A stretch of DNA of 64,000 nt from Xiphydria camelus (taxonomy: Eukaryota > Arthropoda > Insecta > Hymenoptera > Xiphydriidae): positions 30,544,278 to 30,608,277 of the forward strand of contig OY783194.1 in assembly GCA_963678675.1 (NCBI GenBank), given 5' to 3'. How positions within the stretch are numbered: position 1 is the stretch's first letter; each line of letters starts with the position of its first letter. A program made the position numbers and the translations under genes. Below the pieces are notes generated by a model, which saw only the letters and a list, made by a program, of their open reading frames with translations, was not told the DNA's origin and searched no databases. Of the stretch, positions 1 to 13,270 are shown piece by piece.

Positions 1-4
1 CAAT

Positions 5-265
5 ACACTGAGAAAAATAACTTAGGTAATCAATTTAACCAAAATACTGGAGATGATGAACAAATCGTTTAGTGACGTTTAGTTTAGGAATATGTATCCT
101 CCACTGTGTTTGGTTAAGCTGACCAATTTTTGGTTAGAATAACTAAACTTTTGGCTGGAATAACTTGACATTTGGTTCAACTGTGACCAGTATATATTTC
201 AGTTAGAATAACTTGACGTTTTTAACTAGATGCGTTTTGTCATTTTAACCTAATTATTTTTCTCA
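5..265. mobile_element. MITE family B, copy 1
   Basis: Starts ACACTGAGAAAAATAACTT and ends CTAATTATTTTTCTCA. The inside is built of repeated TTAGAATAACTAAA-type motifs (GGTTAGAATAACT, GGCTGGAATAACTT). It matches the copies at 7.8, 14.6, 21.3, 33.8 and 54.6 kb. Confidence 0.8.
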
Positions 266-1908
266 AAATCGATGCACTCTTTCTCACACTTTCGCTTAAT
301 CGCTCAATCGTACTAGAAACTCGAAACGACCACGTTTATCAAATACCAAAATCGTCCACTGAACTCGTGATAAGAGCCGCTACGCTTTGGAGTGTCCGTA
401 AAATCCCAGCGACGGGGTAGTCGCCCGGGCTAAACGAAAAATGCAAAATGCACGTTCGTGAAAATCACGGCGATAAATCTCCCGAGTTAACGAGTCCAGC
501 GTGATCCACCGGCTCGGACGTATCCGGTATCTTGTGACTTTTCAAGTTATCAGAGGGGGTTTTATTAATGACAGCTAGACGCGGGGCTCGCTTTTATGGG
601 GACATAAACTCTAAACTGATTAACAGTAGCCGGTGGCTGCCGCTGCGATATATAGTGCAATCGCGACTGACTACGTAGCTATACGTGCGGGCATATACGA
701 CGAGCCGAACTACCCCGTGCTGCGTCTCGTTAGCAATACCCGGGTTTATAGGCCATCGTCGCCGGAATTAACATTGCCCAATTAAATTGATAGATGTCTC
801 GCCTAGCATTAAATTACGATCCCTAAGTAAAATTGCGCGTAAATCTCGAAATTCCATTCCACCCCGGTTTTTCCCTTCGTCCGAATACTGTGCGGTGTGT
901 ACGGACTCTCGCCTATCCGCTCGCCTTTGCCCCTCGATTCGCCGCGTCGCGTTTCCCTGGGGGGGACGAATGAAAATTCGCCGACTGGACGCGGCGCGCG
1001 GAGGATCGAGTGATAATCGGACGTGAGTGGAAATTTTCGTTACCACTTTGTCGTGGTTTTAGAAATTCTATTGTTTCGTTTGTTGTGAGTTTTTCTCGAG
1101 TGGTTGATCTTTTTTATGATTTTTTGAGTATTTGCTGCAGGAATGCTACGTATACTTGGAAATTTTATATTAGAATCGGTCCACTAATTTTTGCATGTTA
1201 AAATCAATGAATTTTCCATGTCAATTTAACATTCTTTGCGTTACTTTGAACACAAAAAACGTTGGATTAACACGAAAATTCGATTGATTTCAGCATAAAA
1301 AAAATGAGCAGATCGATTTGAATACAAGATTTTCAACCGTGTACCCGGCAAAGGAGTGAGAACTTAAATTTGAAAAAATATTGTGCATCTCTGCGAACAG
1401 AATGGCGCGCAGCTCTCAAAAATCATTCGCGACGAACTAAAAAAATATGCCCAACAAAAATATCTATATAATCCCCGCTCCCCGAATCGTCAGGTTCGCG
1501 ATACCGTAACGCGCGTCGAACCCTCCGCGAGCCTTCACATTCAACGTCATCGGGCGGTTTTACGATCGGCTCTGTCTCGCTGTTCCCACATCCGAGCGAG
1601 CGCTCGCTCGACGTCGATAAACTCCGACTCTCTGACACGAATAAATAATATCTATTAATTATGTTCGCCCACCGAAATCGTCGCGCGCCGCGCGGAGGGC
1701 AATAAACAGCGGCACCGGTTTATCGCGAAACGGAATTAAACGGTTTACGACTGGACCGCAGATTAGTACAGACGCGATGGACGAATGCGAAGGGTGGTCA
1801 ACTATACACCCCTCGCTCCGCGTATGATTCGACGCTCGATTGCGCTATCGTCGCTCTCGGATATTCCTGCCGGATAGGATTCGATGCCGGAACCGTGCCG
1901 ATGGCGGG

Positions 1909-2342
1909 TACACCAAGAAAACAATTTATTTGTACAGTAGTTAATAAATATTTGTTCGAATATGGCGAAATAAACATTTCATCGGATCAAATAAATATTC
2001 GTCAACTATTACGATATTTATTTGGCACAATCTCATCCTTCGAGGCAACCATTTGAATGAAATACAAATTTTAATAATTAACACATATTTTCTTACTTAC
2101 GCTGAAAAAAATAATTAGATTAAAATAACGAAACACATCTAGTCAAACGCACTTAGTTATTCTAACCAAAATACTCGTCCAAACACAAATGGAGCATCCA
2201 TATTTTACCAAACGGTTTGGTCATCGTCTCCAGGATTTTGGCTTGATTGACCAGGACATCTTTCTCAGTGTAACGAAATATCTATTTCACCGCATTTTTA
2301 ATTACATTTATTAGCTATTAATAAACTGTCTTCTCCGTGTAT
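1909..2342. mobile_element. MITE family D with a family B copy inserted (composite 1)
   Basis: Family D begins TACACCAAGAAAACAATTTA and ends AACTGTCTTCTCCGTGTA. It is interrupted at 2098-2272 by a B element (GCTGAAAAAAATAATTAG ... TTTCTCAGTGTA). The split site is the same as in the composite at 54.46-54.99 kb. Confidence 0.8.
2098..2272. mobile_element. MITE family B, copy 2 (short, inside D)
   Basis: At 175 bp it is a shortened B copy. It keeps the GGAGCATCCATATTTTACC ... CCAGGATTTTGGCTTGATT right half and both ends, and sits between TTA and TAACGAAATA of the D element. Confidence 0.75.
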
Positions 2343-2996
2343 TTTCCAACGCGTCGAGCGAGAATTTGTAATTCATTGTACGAACGATAAGCAGATATCA
2401 ATATTTCACGTGAAGCTATCACCAGGCCCCCCCGACGAGCGGACAACCGCAGTCTTACTACGCACGACAACATCAGGCAATCCATACAGTGTACCTACTA
2501 CATCCTTCGAATGTCAGCCATGTGTACACGCCTGCCCTTAACCGCACATTACCATACACAATATCCCCGATTTCTACAAATTCATGAGTCTCGAAACGCG
2601 CTGCACCTCGGCAGCGAAAGAAAAAACTCACGATACCCCTGAAATAATGCAACCACATACGCCAGGGAGTCAGCTGTATACGCCACATCCGATAGGCGGT
2701 CGACGGAGTCCCGTCGGACGATGCATTATCTATACACACAGCATACCTCGTCTCGTATTTTCCATGTATACATATATGCTCTACCGACCTCCCTCTTCCT
2801 CCTCCCTTCCCGAACCAGGAACCAACTCGACACGCGATCACGAGAGGCCGAGACTAAGAACTCGGTTGATTTATTCAAAAGCCATTTTCCGAGTTTCCGC
2901 GCGCGAGTCGGAAGCGATGTAACGGCGTTAAAGGAATTACGATAATTGAACCGGCCGCATTTTTATCGATCCAACGGACCGCGAGATCGCGCGCAA

Positions 2997-3242
2997 CCCA
3001 GACGGAAAGATCTTGTATTTCTTTTTTATTAATCCATATGTTGTTTTGGTCATATATGAATTATATGTGATTTCTATATTAGCCATACAAGGACTATATG
3101 TGAATTATTTAATACAAACATTAAAAAATATGTATATATAGTCCTTATATAGTTAATATAGAATTTACGAATAATCCATACATGACCAAAACCACATATA
3201 GATTACATATTATACAAAATATGTATAACGCTTCTACCTGGG
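2997..3242. mobile_element. MITE family A, copy 1
   Basis: Begins CCCAGACGGAAAGATCTTG and ends GCTTCTACCTGGG, with internal repeats of CATATATGAATTATATGTG and TATATAGTCCTTATA type. It corresponds to copies at 16.8, 19.2, 20.9 and 32.3 kb. Confidence 0.7.
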
Positions 3243-3719
3243 AAAAGTAAGCAAAGGCCTATTTCTATAGAGTTCGCGACGGAAATATAACTTTAATAAC
3301 TCGACGTCTCGTCAATGAAACTTACCCCGTGTGTGTAATCTGACCATGACGATGCTGCAAAGATTCGCCGAGTATAGGGGTTGCGCGGGGTATCCGTAAC
3401 GGAGTATTACGTTGCCGAACCGTATATGGAGCGGCGCGGAAGGAGGTGGAAAAGGAGGAACGTCGAGGTGGATACCTGCAGGCTATCCACCGGTATTAAA
3501 TTAGCCCCCTCTTGGAGCGCACTATTCGACCCCGCTGCGTGTCGGGGAATACTCTCAAAAGGCGCAGACGGCCGCGCGGACGCTGAGAATTCATTAGTCG
3601 TCCTTCGCGGGTCCCTATTGTCCTTACGCGCTCAACGCTGTCACGCTGGAAGGGAAGGCGTCGAAGAGTCTCGACGAGATGTCTCATCCGTCTTCGAGAT
3701 CGTTAATATATCCGTCTAC

Positions 3720-4305
3720 CCGGATAGACAAATCTACGTAAATTGTACAGTAACTTTAAGCAGTATCAGATCATCTGGTGCATCAAGGTTGTGTGATCTT
3801 GTATGAGTCGTCATTAAGCAAGAATAATTGTGTCATTAAATGATTTCAAACTACACCGAGAAAACAGTTTATTTGTAAGTAGTTAATGAGTGTTTGTTTG
3901 AATATGGCGAAATAAATATTTCATTGGACCAACTATTACGATATTTATTTGGCACAGTTAAATCCTTTGAGGCAACTATTTGAATGAAATAAACATTTAG
4001 TAGTAACCATGTACTTTCTTGGCCCAGTGAATTTTTCTTTGCCGCATTTAAAATTACATTTTTTAATTATTAGTAAACTTTCTTCTCGATATGATACAAA
4101 TAAAATGCTAAACATTTATTCGATGTAGGCACCATTTTTCGTACAACGTTGCTACAATAAAAACAGCGATTAATTTAAATAACATTATAATGTAAATTTA
4201 ACAATTTATTGAAGAATAATTTTGTTTAACTCCTTGCGATAAAATATATGTAGACTTCAGAACAATCAATAATTGCAGTATGTATGAATTTCGTGACAAT
4301 CATGC
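3720..4305. repeat. Repeat family M, copy 1, split by a D element
   Basis: CGGATAGACAAATCTACG at 3720 through AATCAATAATTGCAGT near 4280 matches 26042-26380 (family M, copy 2). The exception is 3852-4091, which is a complete family D element. No obvious terminal inverted repeat was seen. Confidence 0.7.
3852..4091. mobile_element. MITE family D, copy 2 (inside M)
   Basis: TACACCGAGAAAACAGTTTA ... AACTTTCTTCTCGAT with the D hallmark GAATATGGCGAAATAAATA and GAGGCAACTATTTGAATG. Its absence from the second M copy defines the insertion. Confidence 0.8.
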
Positions 4306-4994
4306 AAGTCCATCGGATACATTCGTATCGCCATCCGTTTCCAGTTCGACGTTTCGCGTTGTCGACCGAATAAATTAATTTTCTACAAAATTTCATTTTT
4401 TTTCAATATAACGACAACGTGTAAAACTTCGAAACCGAGAGCACCTCGACCGAGCTGAAGCGGAGATTCGCCAAGCGGGACAAATCGATGCGAGCGCGAA
4501 TTCGACGACCTCCATTTCTTTCCAATTTGCTAAAACAAACCGCGCGCACGGCTGCACCAGTTATCCCGCGATGCACTTAGCTGATGAGAAGTGTAAAACC
4601 CGCCGCACACGCAACGCGCGTCCGACATCCCACGCGCGGCTTTCACGCGTCGATGCGAATTCTCGAATTTAACGCGCGCCCCGAATTGCGATTCGGCGTT
4701 TCGTCGCGCGCCTCGCGCTTTCGGGACGATCGACGACACTCCGGAGTTAATTATTCGCGACGGAAAAGGTGGCTGTATGGTGCAAAGTAAAAGTGAAGTA
4801 TCTATAGTCAAACCTCCCCTGGTGTCGCCTCTCTCATTGACCTAATTATTTCGTTTCGCTCTTCCCGTTATAAAAGCTCTCCTACAATCGATACAATCGA
4901 AATATTACTATCAGAACTTCTTTACAAAAGCTTATAGAAGAATTTAATAAATTCTTCGTTAGTCCCTCGATGTGACATCACGATTTGTACAAAA

Positions 4995-5188
4995 AAAAAT
5001 TTGCTTGATCGAAATAAACGTGTTTTTCAATAGTCCTGAGAGTACATTTATTCAATCAGAATAAATATCGATTGAACGTATATAAAAATATCATTGATTT
5101 AATCAACTCTTATTCAGATCTGTTCGAATCGAATAAATGTACTCTCGGAGCTATCCAAAGACACGTTTATTTCGACGAAGCAAATTTC
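4995..5188. mobile_element. MITE family H, copy 1 (55-bp inverted arms)
   Basis: The left arm (TTTGCTTGATCGAAATAAAC, GAGAGTACATTTATTC) is complementary to the right arm (GAATAAATGTACTCTC, GTTTATTTCGACGAAGCAAA). The same motifs recur in degraded form at 56.18-56.28 kb. Confidence 0.7.
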
Positions 5189-6110
5189 CTTCATTGTCAG
5201 TTAAAACCACAACTAAATCCCCAACCGCCTCTAGATGTAAAACGAAATAAAAATATATCGCCCCGCACGCAGCGCGTCCACCTGCGACGTCAGCGACAAT
5301 TCGCCCGCGTCGTTTCACCCCCGCGGCGCGACTCGCGATTGGTCACATGACGAAAAAAAAAGAAAGTACGGATATTAACAGCCACGCATATCCGGGGCGT
5401 GATCACGCGTCGTACTCGCCATTAGAAAGCCAAGAACCGCGGTGGACACGGCGCTCCGAGTCAAGACCGATCGTTAACTTCTATCTGGTCACGTGTCCGT
5501 AGTGTTAACCCGGCCATTACCGGGTACACCGCGCGAGAGCGCATCATAGTAATTTATTTTCTAGAGGATAATACGTCGATCCCCATTGTCCACTCGGTGT
5601 TCGACAATAAATACGCCCGCGCGCGGTGCGCCTGTACCGATACGCGATATTATATTACGGAAGGGTTGGGTGGGTGCTCGTGCGGTTGTATCGTGGAGAC
5701 TGCTATTAGCTCGGTGGGCGTTGTGAGACCCCACCGGGTCCGCGATTCACGCGAGAGCGAGAACGAATTTTCGATTTTATTTGGTGAACGCGCGGTCGGG
5801 CGAGCCACGCTTGCGGAACCGGCGGCGCGGCGGGTTCCTCTCGGGGTCACGCGTCGTCGAATACTCGAGTGCCGCGCGAACTCGGGGAAGTTCGAGGTGA
5901 TGGACGGGACGAGAACGCCCGGTTCGGTGCGTCGAGTAGGCTTCGGGTCGTCGTAATTGATCCGTTAGCGTTTGATTGACGCGAGGAAAGCACGTAACGT
6001 GAGCGCTCTGAGAGGGAACGGCTTTTTGCAAGGGGATAGTCTTCGAAATCTCGCGGTTAATGAAAGGGACGAGATTTGCGTCGTGTCGTTTATTTTTACG
6101 CGTGTCGCAA

Positions 6111-6352
6111 TCTCGAGAAAACAGTTTATTTGTATTATAACTAATGAATATTTGTTTGAATATGGTGAAATAAACATTTTATTGGATCGAGAAAATATTA
6201 CGATTTTTATTTGGCACAATTAGATTCCCCGAGGCAACCATTTCAATGAAATAAACATTGTAACAATCAACATATATTTTCTTGTCCTAAGGATATATCT
6301 GTTTCGTCGTATTTTAAATTATATTTATTAACTATTAAAAAACTGTATTTTT
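6111..6352. mobile_element. MITE family D, copy 3
   Basis: TCGAGAAAACAGTTTATTTG start, GAATATGGTGAAATAAACA and GAGGCAACCATTTCAATG inside, AAAAACTGTATTTTTATTC at the decayed right end. It has no B insertion. Confidence 0.75.
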
Positions 6353-7809
6353 ATTCTTACGGAAAGTATTTTTTAAGTTTTTAGTATTTTTATTCTTACG
6401 GAAAGCCGAGTCGTCCCGACATCCCATCCGTGCGAATTCCTCGACGAGAAAAACTGACCATCTCGGAAAAAAACAGTCACATCTCCTTTACGAAGAGAGA
6501 GCAGAGAGCAGTAAAAACCAATTCCCGTCCATTTCCGCCCTCTCCCAACCCCGCCGCGCGGGGAAAACGGTCGACCTGCCCCGGAAGTGCCTCGCCCGCG
6601 CGTACCTCGCGCGACAGTCCTTCCGACGCCGCAGGAAGGAAGCGCCCGAATCGCACGGTCGCTCGTCGTTCGACTCCTATCCGTCGCGTCGTCGTCGGCG
6701 CGTTATTAACCGTATCCGTCACCCCACGGGAGCACTCGGCGATGGCGAACGGGGTTAGAAAAATGATGCTTCGTACAATGGTCACTTTATCCGAGTAATT
6801 GACTCAATGATCATTTAGCTCGGGAAGACGACGAGGAGAAGACGCTTACCGACGACGAGCGCGACGACGAGGTTTCTTTATCCGCGTGACCCAGTCAGAT
6901 TGCGAGGAGAGAGGACGGCGTCGTTATAGTACTACTCCGCCAAATGAGTCACCGTCCTCCTGCTTCACCTTGTCTTCCTCCTGCCCGTTTGTTTTGCCAG
7001 AAGCTCGCCCCGCGATAACGCTTATCGCCGCCAGGGCGTGTCATAATAATTCATTCTGCGCATCGCCGGGTCGCGCGCGGCAATGCGAACTCGACACTCG
7101 ATATAAATCGACGTCTGTTCGAGGTACTGGCGGGACGAGCGGATCGACGTGGTCGCGCGACTCCTGCGTAGAAATTCGGAGAACGATAAGCGCGAAGGCG
7201 AATCTCTGCATCGAGTCGCGTGTCTGGCGCGCAATAATATTGTTTGATAAGACGAAGTGGCGCGGGGAAGGGGGGGGGTGAAATTCGACGAAAGTACGGG
7301 GGACAGTTGCGTCATTCCAACTGTATGGGATGAGGTTTAGCGAATATTAGAGCGGGGCTTTGGCGATGTCGTTGATTATCGATTTTGTTCGAAAATCTTA
7401 AATAGGAACGCTACATTGATTTCTAAATTATAACGAAGGCCGGTATAATCAAAAATTGACGGATAGTAAGATAATGACACGAATCGAACGTGAGTGTTCG
7501 ATTTTGCTGTTGTCCCGGGCTACATCACATAGGCAGACATTACAAGATAAGCAAGGAGTATAATTCGATGCCTGTTTACGCATTGACTTCCTTGGCATGG
7601 CGTTTAACGTTCCCAACTTCCCTATCGTTGTCTAAACACCGCTCCTCGAGTAGCCTATCGTATCGTTATGATTATAAACGTCCACAATTACATGTTGGAG
7701 AAAGCAGACGTAATACACCTGATCGATATAATAAGCTACCATCTAAAATGCCAGGCCTAAATATTCCCTCGTTCTCATCCCTCCTTATAGTCGGTCATTT
7801 TCTTCCCTA

Positions 7810-8058
7810 TACCCAAAAAAATAATTAGGCCAAAATGACAAAACGCATTTAGTTGAACACGTTTAGTAATTTATTATTCTAATTAAAACACTGGTCAGTT
7901 GTGAACCAAATATTTAGTTATTCCAACCAGACGTTTAATTATTCTAACAAAAGAGTGGTCAGTTTAATCAAACAAATGGAGATCCACATTCCACCGAATG
8001 GTTTAGTGATCGTCTTCAGGATTTTGGTTAAATCGATCAAGTTATTTTTCTCACTGTA
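7810..8058. mobile_element. MITE family B, copy 3
   Basis: Begins TACCCAAAAAAATAATTAGG (a degenerate CACTGAGAAAAATAA end) and ends GTTATTTTTCTCACTGTA. The internal TTAGTTATTCCAACCAGA motifs are in reverse orientation to copy 1. Confidence 0.75.
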
Positions 8059-8473
8059 CCTAAACACAACGCGCGATAAAAAATCTCGCCCCATTCCATC
8101 GAAATAAATCCTCGTCAAGTGAAACATCATGCATAACACACCTTGACTCATTCGTCATCGCGATCTGCAAAGCGAACGAAGCGAAAAAAGAGGAGCAAAG
8201 AATTAGAAGAGAAGTAGTAACTTTCCGGTCGAAAGAGCGAAAGGGAAAAGCGAGAAGATGAAAACCGCGAACCCCAAATTTCTAACGCCACCTTCTCGAC
8301 GAAAACAAGATCTCCAGATCATTCCGATTTTCTCCTCGCACTTCGCCGGATTATAGGTAATTCTCGAGTCGACTCGTCCCTCGCTCCGCCGACCGTGATC
8401 GCCGCACTTATCGCGGTCGACGCTGCGGGTCCGCAGCCCGCAAGGTTTCTCCGAGTAGAGCCAGCGCGGTATA

Positions 8474-8882
8474 CAGTATGTCCCGTAGATAAAACGCAAG
8501 TATTTGAATTTCCCTGACATTTGACTTTGGCAGTGCTTGGAACGGTGCTGTAGTTAGAGTTGGCTTCAGAAGAGTGCGCTGCGTTTTTACGAGCCGTGTT
8601 TCGAGAGCGAAAAGTGTAAAACGTCTGATTTCCCGGGAACTGTCAATTCGGGAGATCGAAGCGTCTAACCTCAAAATTAACTGAATTTGTAAAAAAATAA
8701 CGGTAAATAATGTGTAGAAGTGATGAGAAATAATCATACAGGTTTCGCGGAAACACGGCTCGTAAGAACGCAGCGCACTCTTCTGAAGCCAACTCTAACT
8801 ACAGCACCGTTCCAAGCACTGCCAAAGTCAAATGTGGGGGAAATTCAAATACTTGCGTTATATATATCCACGGGACATACTG
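8474..8882. mobile_element. Foldback-type element with ~130-bp inverted arms, TA-flanked
   Basis: Left arm 8474-8605 and right arm 8752-8882 are near-perfect reverse complements. They start CAGTATGTCCCGT and share CAAGTATTTGAATTTCCC and TGGCTTCAGAAGAGTGCGC. TA lies directly outside each end (8472-8473, 8883-8884). The ~145-bp spacer has no coding potential. Long arms and TA sites suggest a Tc1/mariner-type MITE or foldback element; the CAGTATGTCCC end recalls mariner-like termini. Confidence 0.8.
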
Positions 8883-11006
8883 TAGGTATCCTTCCCGGCA
8901 GCCCCGGCGAAACGCCTGGAACTCGCCGCTCGTCTCGCTTCTTGTACGGTCGCGCGGTCGACGCTCTAAACTCGGGTTTATCGGCTAATTTCCGCGCTTA
9001 TCCCGCCGCTCGCGGAGGATACTCTCGCGGGGAGAGCGACTTTACTCCGGCGTCTCGCTCGCGCTCGCCCGTGATTTTCCGAAGCTCGCTCCTCGCCCAC
9101 GGTTGGCTCCCTCTTCCCTCCCGCGCCGGTCATAGCCGTTCACCGTTTGGCCAAGCGATCGAACGCGCGCAAAGTTAGTTGTCCAACTCGATAAACCGCG
9201 ACGACACCGTTAAATTTCAATCGCTAAACCGGCTGCTCGCGTTTAATCGAGACTTTGCGACGCTGCGCGGGTTTCGATCGAGGCGGCGAGTCACTTCCGG
9301 CCACTTCGCCGCGACGACTGCGTGTTATTTTATCGTATCGCTGCAGCAGCTGACCGAGAATCGCTGCTGCGGCGGCAATATTTATTTCTCGTTGCTGCAG
9401 TTTGCTAAATATTTTTTAACCCTCCGTGGTCATACGTTCGTACGGTTCTGCGATGGTCACACATGGGTAAAATTGTCTGTTGATTTTTAAGTAATAGCCA
9501 CGTGAACGACACATTCGTCCAATTTAGATCGAGAAATTATGGAGCATTCTTCGAACATCATAGAGTATCTAACCATCGTGTTAACGTAAGAAATGAAATG
9601 ACGACATATTTAAAAATGATCATGAATCCGTTGATGCGTGAAAAATGAACTGCTTCGTTAAAAAATTCGTAACTCCATTATTTTTTGAGTTTTCTGAATA
9701 AAGTCAACGAAATTTATTATTATTATACAACTTATCATATAACTTATTCTCATAAGATATAGTATTTTGAAGCAATAAAAAGTTCTATAGTGCACATATC
9801 AAGAACGATTTTTTTCCGAAGGTAGAAGAAAATTCGTACTACAAGTTAGAAGAAGTTATTTATTCCGAGATCTGACGAGGGTCTGGTTATGATTGTAAAA
9901 AAAAGAAGTACGGTCAGCTTCAAAATTGAAGCCTGGGTCAAACGGACCCTTGGTGACCACGGAGGCTTAATTGAACTGTCAGAAACAATATAAATGAGCG
10001 AACTCTATCTACATTTTAACAGAAATTCGCCTAACAAATATACTTAAAAATACGATATTCAATTCGACGCAAAGAAAGTCGAGTCTCTCATGAAATTCTC
10101 GCTGCAACCGCAGCGTGACGCGAAACGCGGTTAGATAAACAGCGTCAGCGCGGGCGACGATTGCATTCGAACGAAACCCGGCGCGGAAAAAAAGGCCAAG
10201 GCGGAGATAACGAGAAGCGGAATTAAAGTCTCGAGCTCGCGCGCGGTCGACATGTGTCCGCGACATTTAAACCTCCGGGGCCCTCTTCTTCGTCCCGAGC
10301 AAAACACAGCGTTTACGGCGTCTCGTTGAACTCTTCTTATCCGCGCGCGCGCCTCGCCGCAGACTCAACACAGCCCATCGTCGTTGTCGTCGACACCACG
10401 GTAGACGGTAGAACGCGAGATCCCCCGGTATTATTATGCAGCGCGATGATACGTGTACCGTTTACGCCTTGCGAGTGCGTATAGGCGTGCACCATACCAT
10501 GACAGGCGGAGGGACGAGCGGAGCACGCTTCCTCGTAGCCTCGACGACGCGCAAAACAAACAGCATTCCGGCTTAACAACTTTAACGGAACGCCGGTGCG
10601 GTGTGGTTCGCACGGAAGGAGCTGAGGTGGAGGGATAAATATTTACTCGGACGTCATCGTTTCGTTTGTCGCTCCGCGGTTTATCGCGGCTTCACGCGGA
10701 AACTATCAATTTCTCGCGTTGTACCCGCACTCGTCGTATATAGGCTGATGTACAGCGAAGATATCTGTAAGAGAGCGCTCAGTGGCCATAATGTGGCCAG
10801 GAATTGATTCCGAGTTATACAGAGATACGTACGTACGTATTGGTTGATTTCATTGTTGAGATAAGTTTCTGTAAATTACGTTCGATTTTCTGGTCCCTCG
10901 TAAGAAAATCTTGCCACTTATATATATATATAATTGATAATCGATATATCACGAGAGTCTCTAAACAGAGGAAAGTTTATAGTAACCATTCTTACAATCC
11001 ATGTGG

Positions 11007-11218
11007 TACACGGAGAACAAAAATTAGTTGGATCTACTAAAAATGACTTGTGAGGTCGCAAATAATTATTTATTTACATCAATTTGATATTTGTTCATTA
11101 ATTAGATATTTCTTCCTTGCAACCACATACTATTCCACATGATTGGAAGGAAGAGATATCAAATCGATGTACATATTAAAAAATTCCATTGTTATAAATA
11201 AATAATTACTTGAGGACA
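11007..11218. mobile_element. MITE family C, copy 1, right end missing
   Basis: Starts TACACGGAGAACAAAAATTA and contains TTGGATCTACTAAAAATGAC and the ATTCCACATGATTGGAAGG hairpin middle. It stops at AATAATTACTTGAGG, where a partial B element follows directly. Confidence 0.7.
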
Positions 11219-11311
11219 AACAGATAGAGAGAGGATCCATATTTCACTAAACAATTTTATTATGGTCTCCAGGATTTTGGTTACATTGATCAGATTATTT
11301 TTTCGGGTGAT
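11219..11311. mobile_element. MITE family B fragment
   Basis: Only the right third of B is present (GAGAGGATCCATATTTCACT, GGTCTCCAGGATTTTGGTTA, ending TTTTTTCGGGTG). It abuts the truncated C element, suggesting a rearrangement or recombination between the two. Confidence 0.6.
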
Positions 11312-12898
11312 TATACCGCAATAAATCAATCTTACCACGTGGATATTGTCAAACTTTTCTCCACGTATACATACCAATCTACCACAAACGGGAATCAATT
11401 GTCACAGCAAACTCCATTTACGTACTGGTTACGTAGCTATTACGTAACGGGCGCTACGACGTAACAATTCCCCGCTTGTGCGGATACTCTGTATCGTGCC
11501 TTTCACACGTAGAATCTATATGTACGTCAATTAAAATTTCCTATCAAACTAGCAACCGATCGCGAACGCATGGGCGAACTCGATGAGGAATCTCTTGAAA
11601 ATATCGTTTTCGTTCGGACTAAAATTCGTCGCAGGCCAAACATGCGTGATAAGCAGCGAATCGGGTGCAGTCGTGACTAGAACAAAAAATAATACACGCC
11701 CAACGCGCAACTCTTTAATTCTCCTCTTGATAGGTGCAATGAGAAAGGGTCGAGAAAGCAAGGCAAAGTTCGTAGTTGAAAGTTCAACTTTCGAGTGTCG
11801 ATAGACGCGGTGCCAGCGGTAGTTAAGAAAGGTTAAAGGGGGGGATCACACGTGCGGGGGTTAAGAGGACGCCTCGTCCCCCCACCCCTATCCTTAGTAA
11901 AACCCTCGACGACGTTGTAACGGCTCAGTTTTTCTTTTTTATTGGGACCGATTTGTTTTGACATTTACTACAATTTAAGACAAATCCATTAATCTATTAC
12001 GGGCTTTTGTGTTCCAGATAGGGCCTATTACATTATCAGTGTAAAGTAGAAGCGGAGCGGAGGCTGCAGTGTCAGCCAGCTGTTCGTATCCAATTAGCCT
12101 CGCTTGATAAGCTCAACAATACCAGCGTTATTACAGAACAACCGACGGCTGTTCGTGCGCCGTAGCGCTGTTACATTTTGACGATTCCATTATAATTGAC
12201 GAGCGGAGTGTCAGTCCCCGCGTCGCCGCGAAACTCTACCGTCGCTTTTCAGGAGACGACTCGAAACTAGGCGTCGCGTCGGGAAATTCCACTCGAACGT
12301 CTTCAGCCGAGGAAAGAAATAATTCGTCCGAAATTGTGAGGTGCCTAATTCGTGACTAAGCCGTCCTTATTTTTCGACTCGCGGCGACAGAAAAATTTCA
12401 AAATCTTCGTACATCTTCATCGTTTTTTCTCGGAATATATTTTTTTAATCGAGATGATTAATTTTATGAAAAAGAGATCATCCCTCGCCTGGACCAAATT
12501 GAAGGATATTTTATTTTTAGCGGTAAATCTTTATCGTCAATTCATCTGCTGCATACGTTAAATCGGCAAAGAATTCTATCAAACAGATTTTACTCGGAAT
12601 AAATACTTGGGTATCTGTACGCGTATTCTTATGATTCCTGTTAACGCATTTTCTTCTCTGAACGAAAAAAAAAAATGTCCTGATCAGCCTTGCACTCGGA
12701 TTTTACGTGTCATCTTTCACTTAGCAGCAAAGTCACCGAACCCCTCGCAATTTCACCAATCTCGAACAAAGAATAAAGCATTATCGAGCACTTTTTTATT
12801 ATAGAACTCCAATCAAGCATGATAGCCTCGCGGGGATCCACCCACCAGATGCTTACATCCTCTTCCGATAGAAAATTATCACTCGTCCTGCCGCGTGG

Positions 12899-13270
12899 CT
12901 CCTGCGCATTATCTTCTTGTCACTCTCCCCGTCTCACTCTTTCTTTTTCCCTTCCCAAGCCTCGCCACCCCCCCCCCCCTCTCCCTCTCTCGCGCTCTTC
13001 TCTTTCTCCTCCGCTCCTCTCCGCGGCGGTATATTACGTGTTACGCAGATATAAACTATTATTATGCTCTTATTGCACGCTCCGCATGCAACGCACACGC
13101 GAGGAGAGACGCACGCGTGTGCGCTCGTTATCATCTCGTACACGCACGTGCGTGTAGTACGAGGCGTAGTACTACGCGCGTACCCCTTCCCCCGCTGCAA
13201 CCGCCGCCGCCAGCGCCGCCGCCAGCGCCGCCGCGTCCTCTCTCGTCGCTCCCACCTCCCACCCTCCAAC
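12899..13270. repeat. Low-complexity block: pyrimidine tract, poly-C and CCG/CAG-type triplets
   Basis: 12908-13022 is almost purely pyrimidine on the + strand, with a C14-like run near 12968. 13080-13160 is rich in CACACGCG/ACGCACGTGCG. 13194-13232 holds CGCCGCCAG-type triplets. Long frames here are by-products of composition. Confidence 0.8.

Larger units (their letters stand above)
266..8473. other. Gene-free DNA between the listed repeats
   Basis: Apart from the MITEs listed, 266-1908, 2343-2996, 3243-3719, 4306-4994, 5189-6110, 6353-7809 and 8059-8473 hold alternating CpG-rich and AT-rich non-coding DNA. Frames of 60-140 codons on both strands overlap each other and lack recognisable domains. 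I see no supported exon. Confidence 0.6.
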
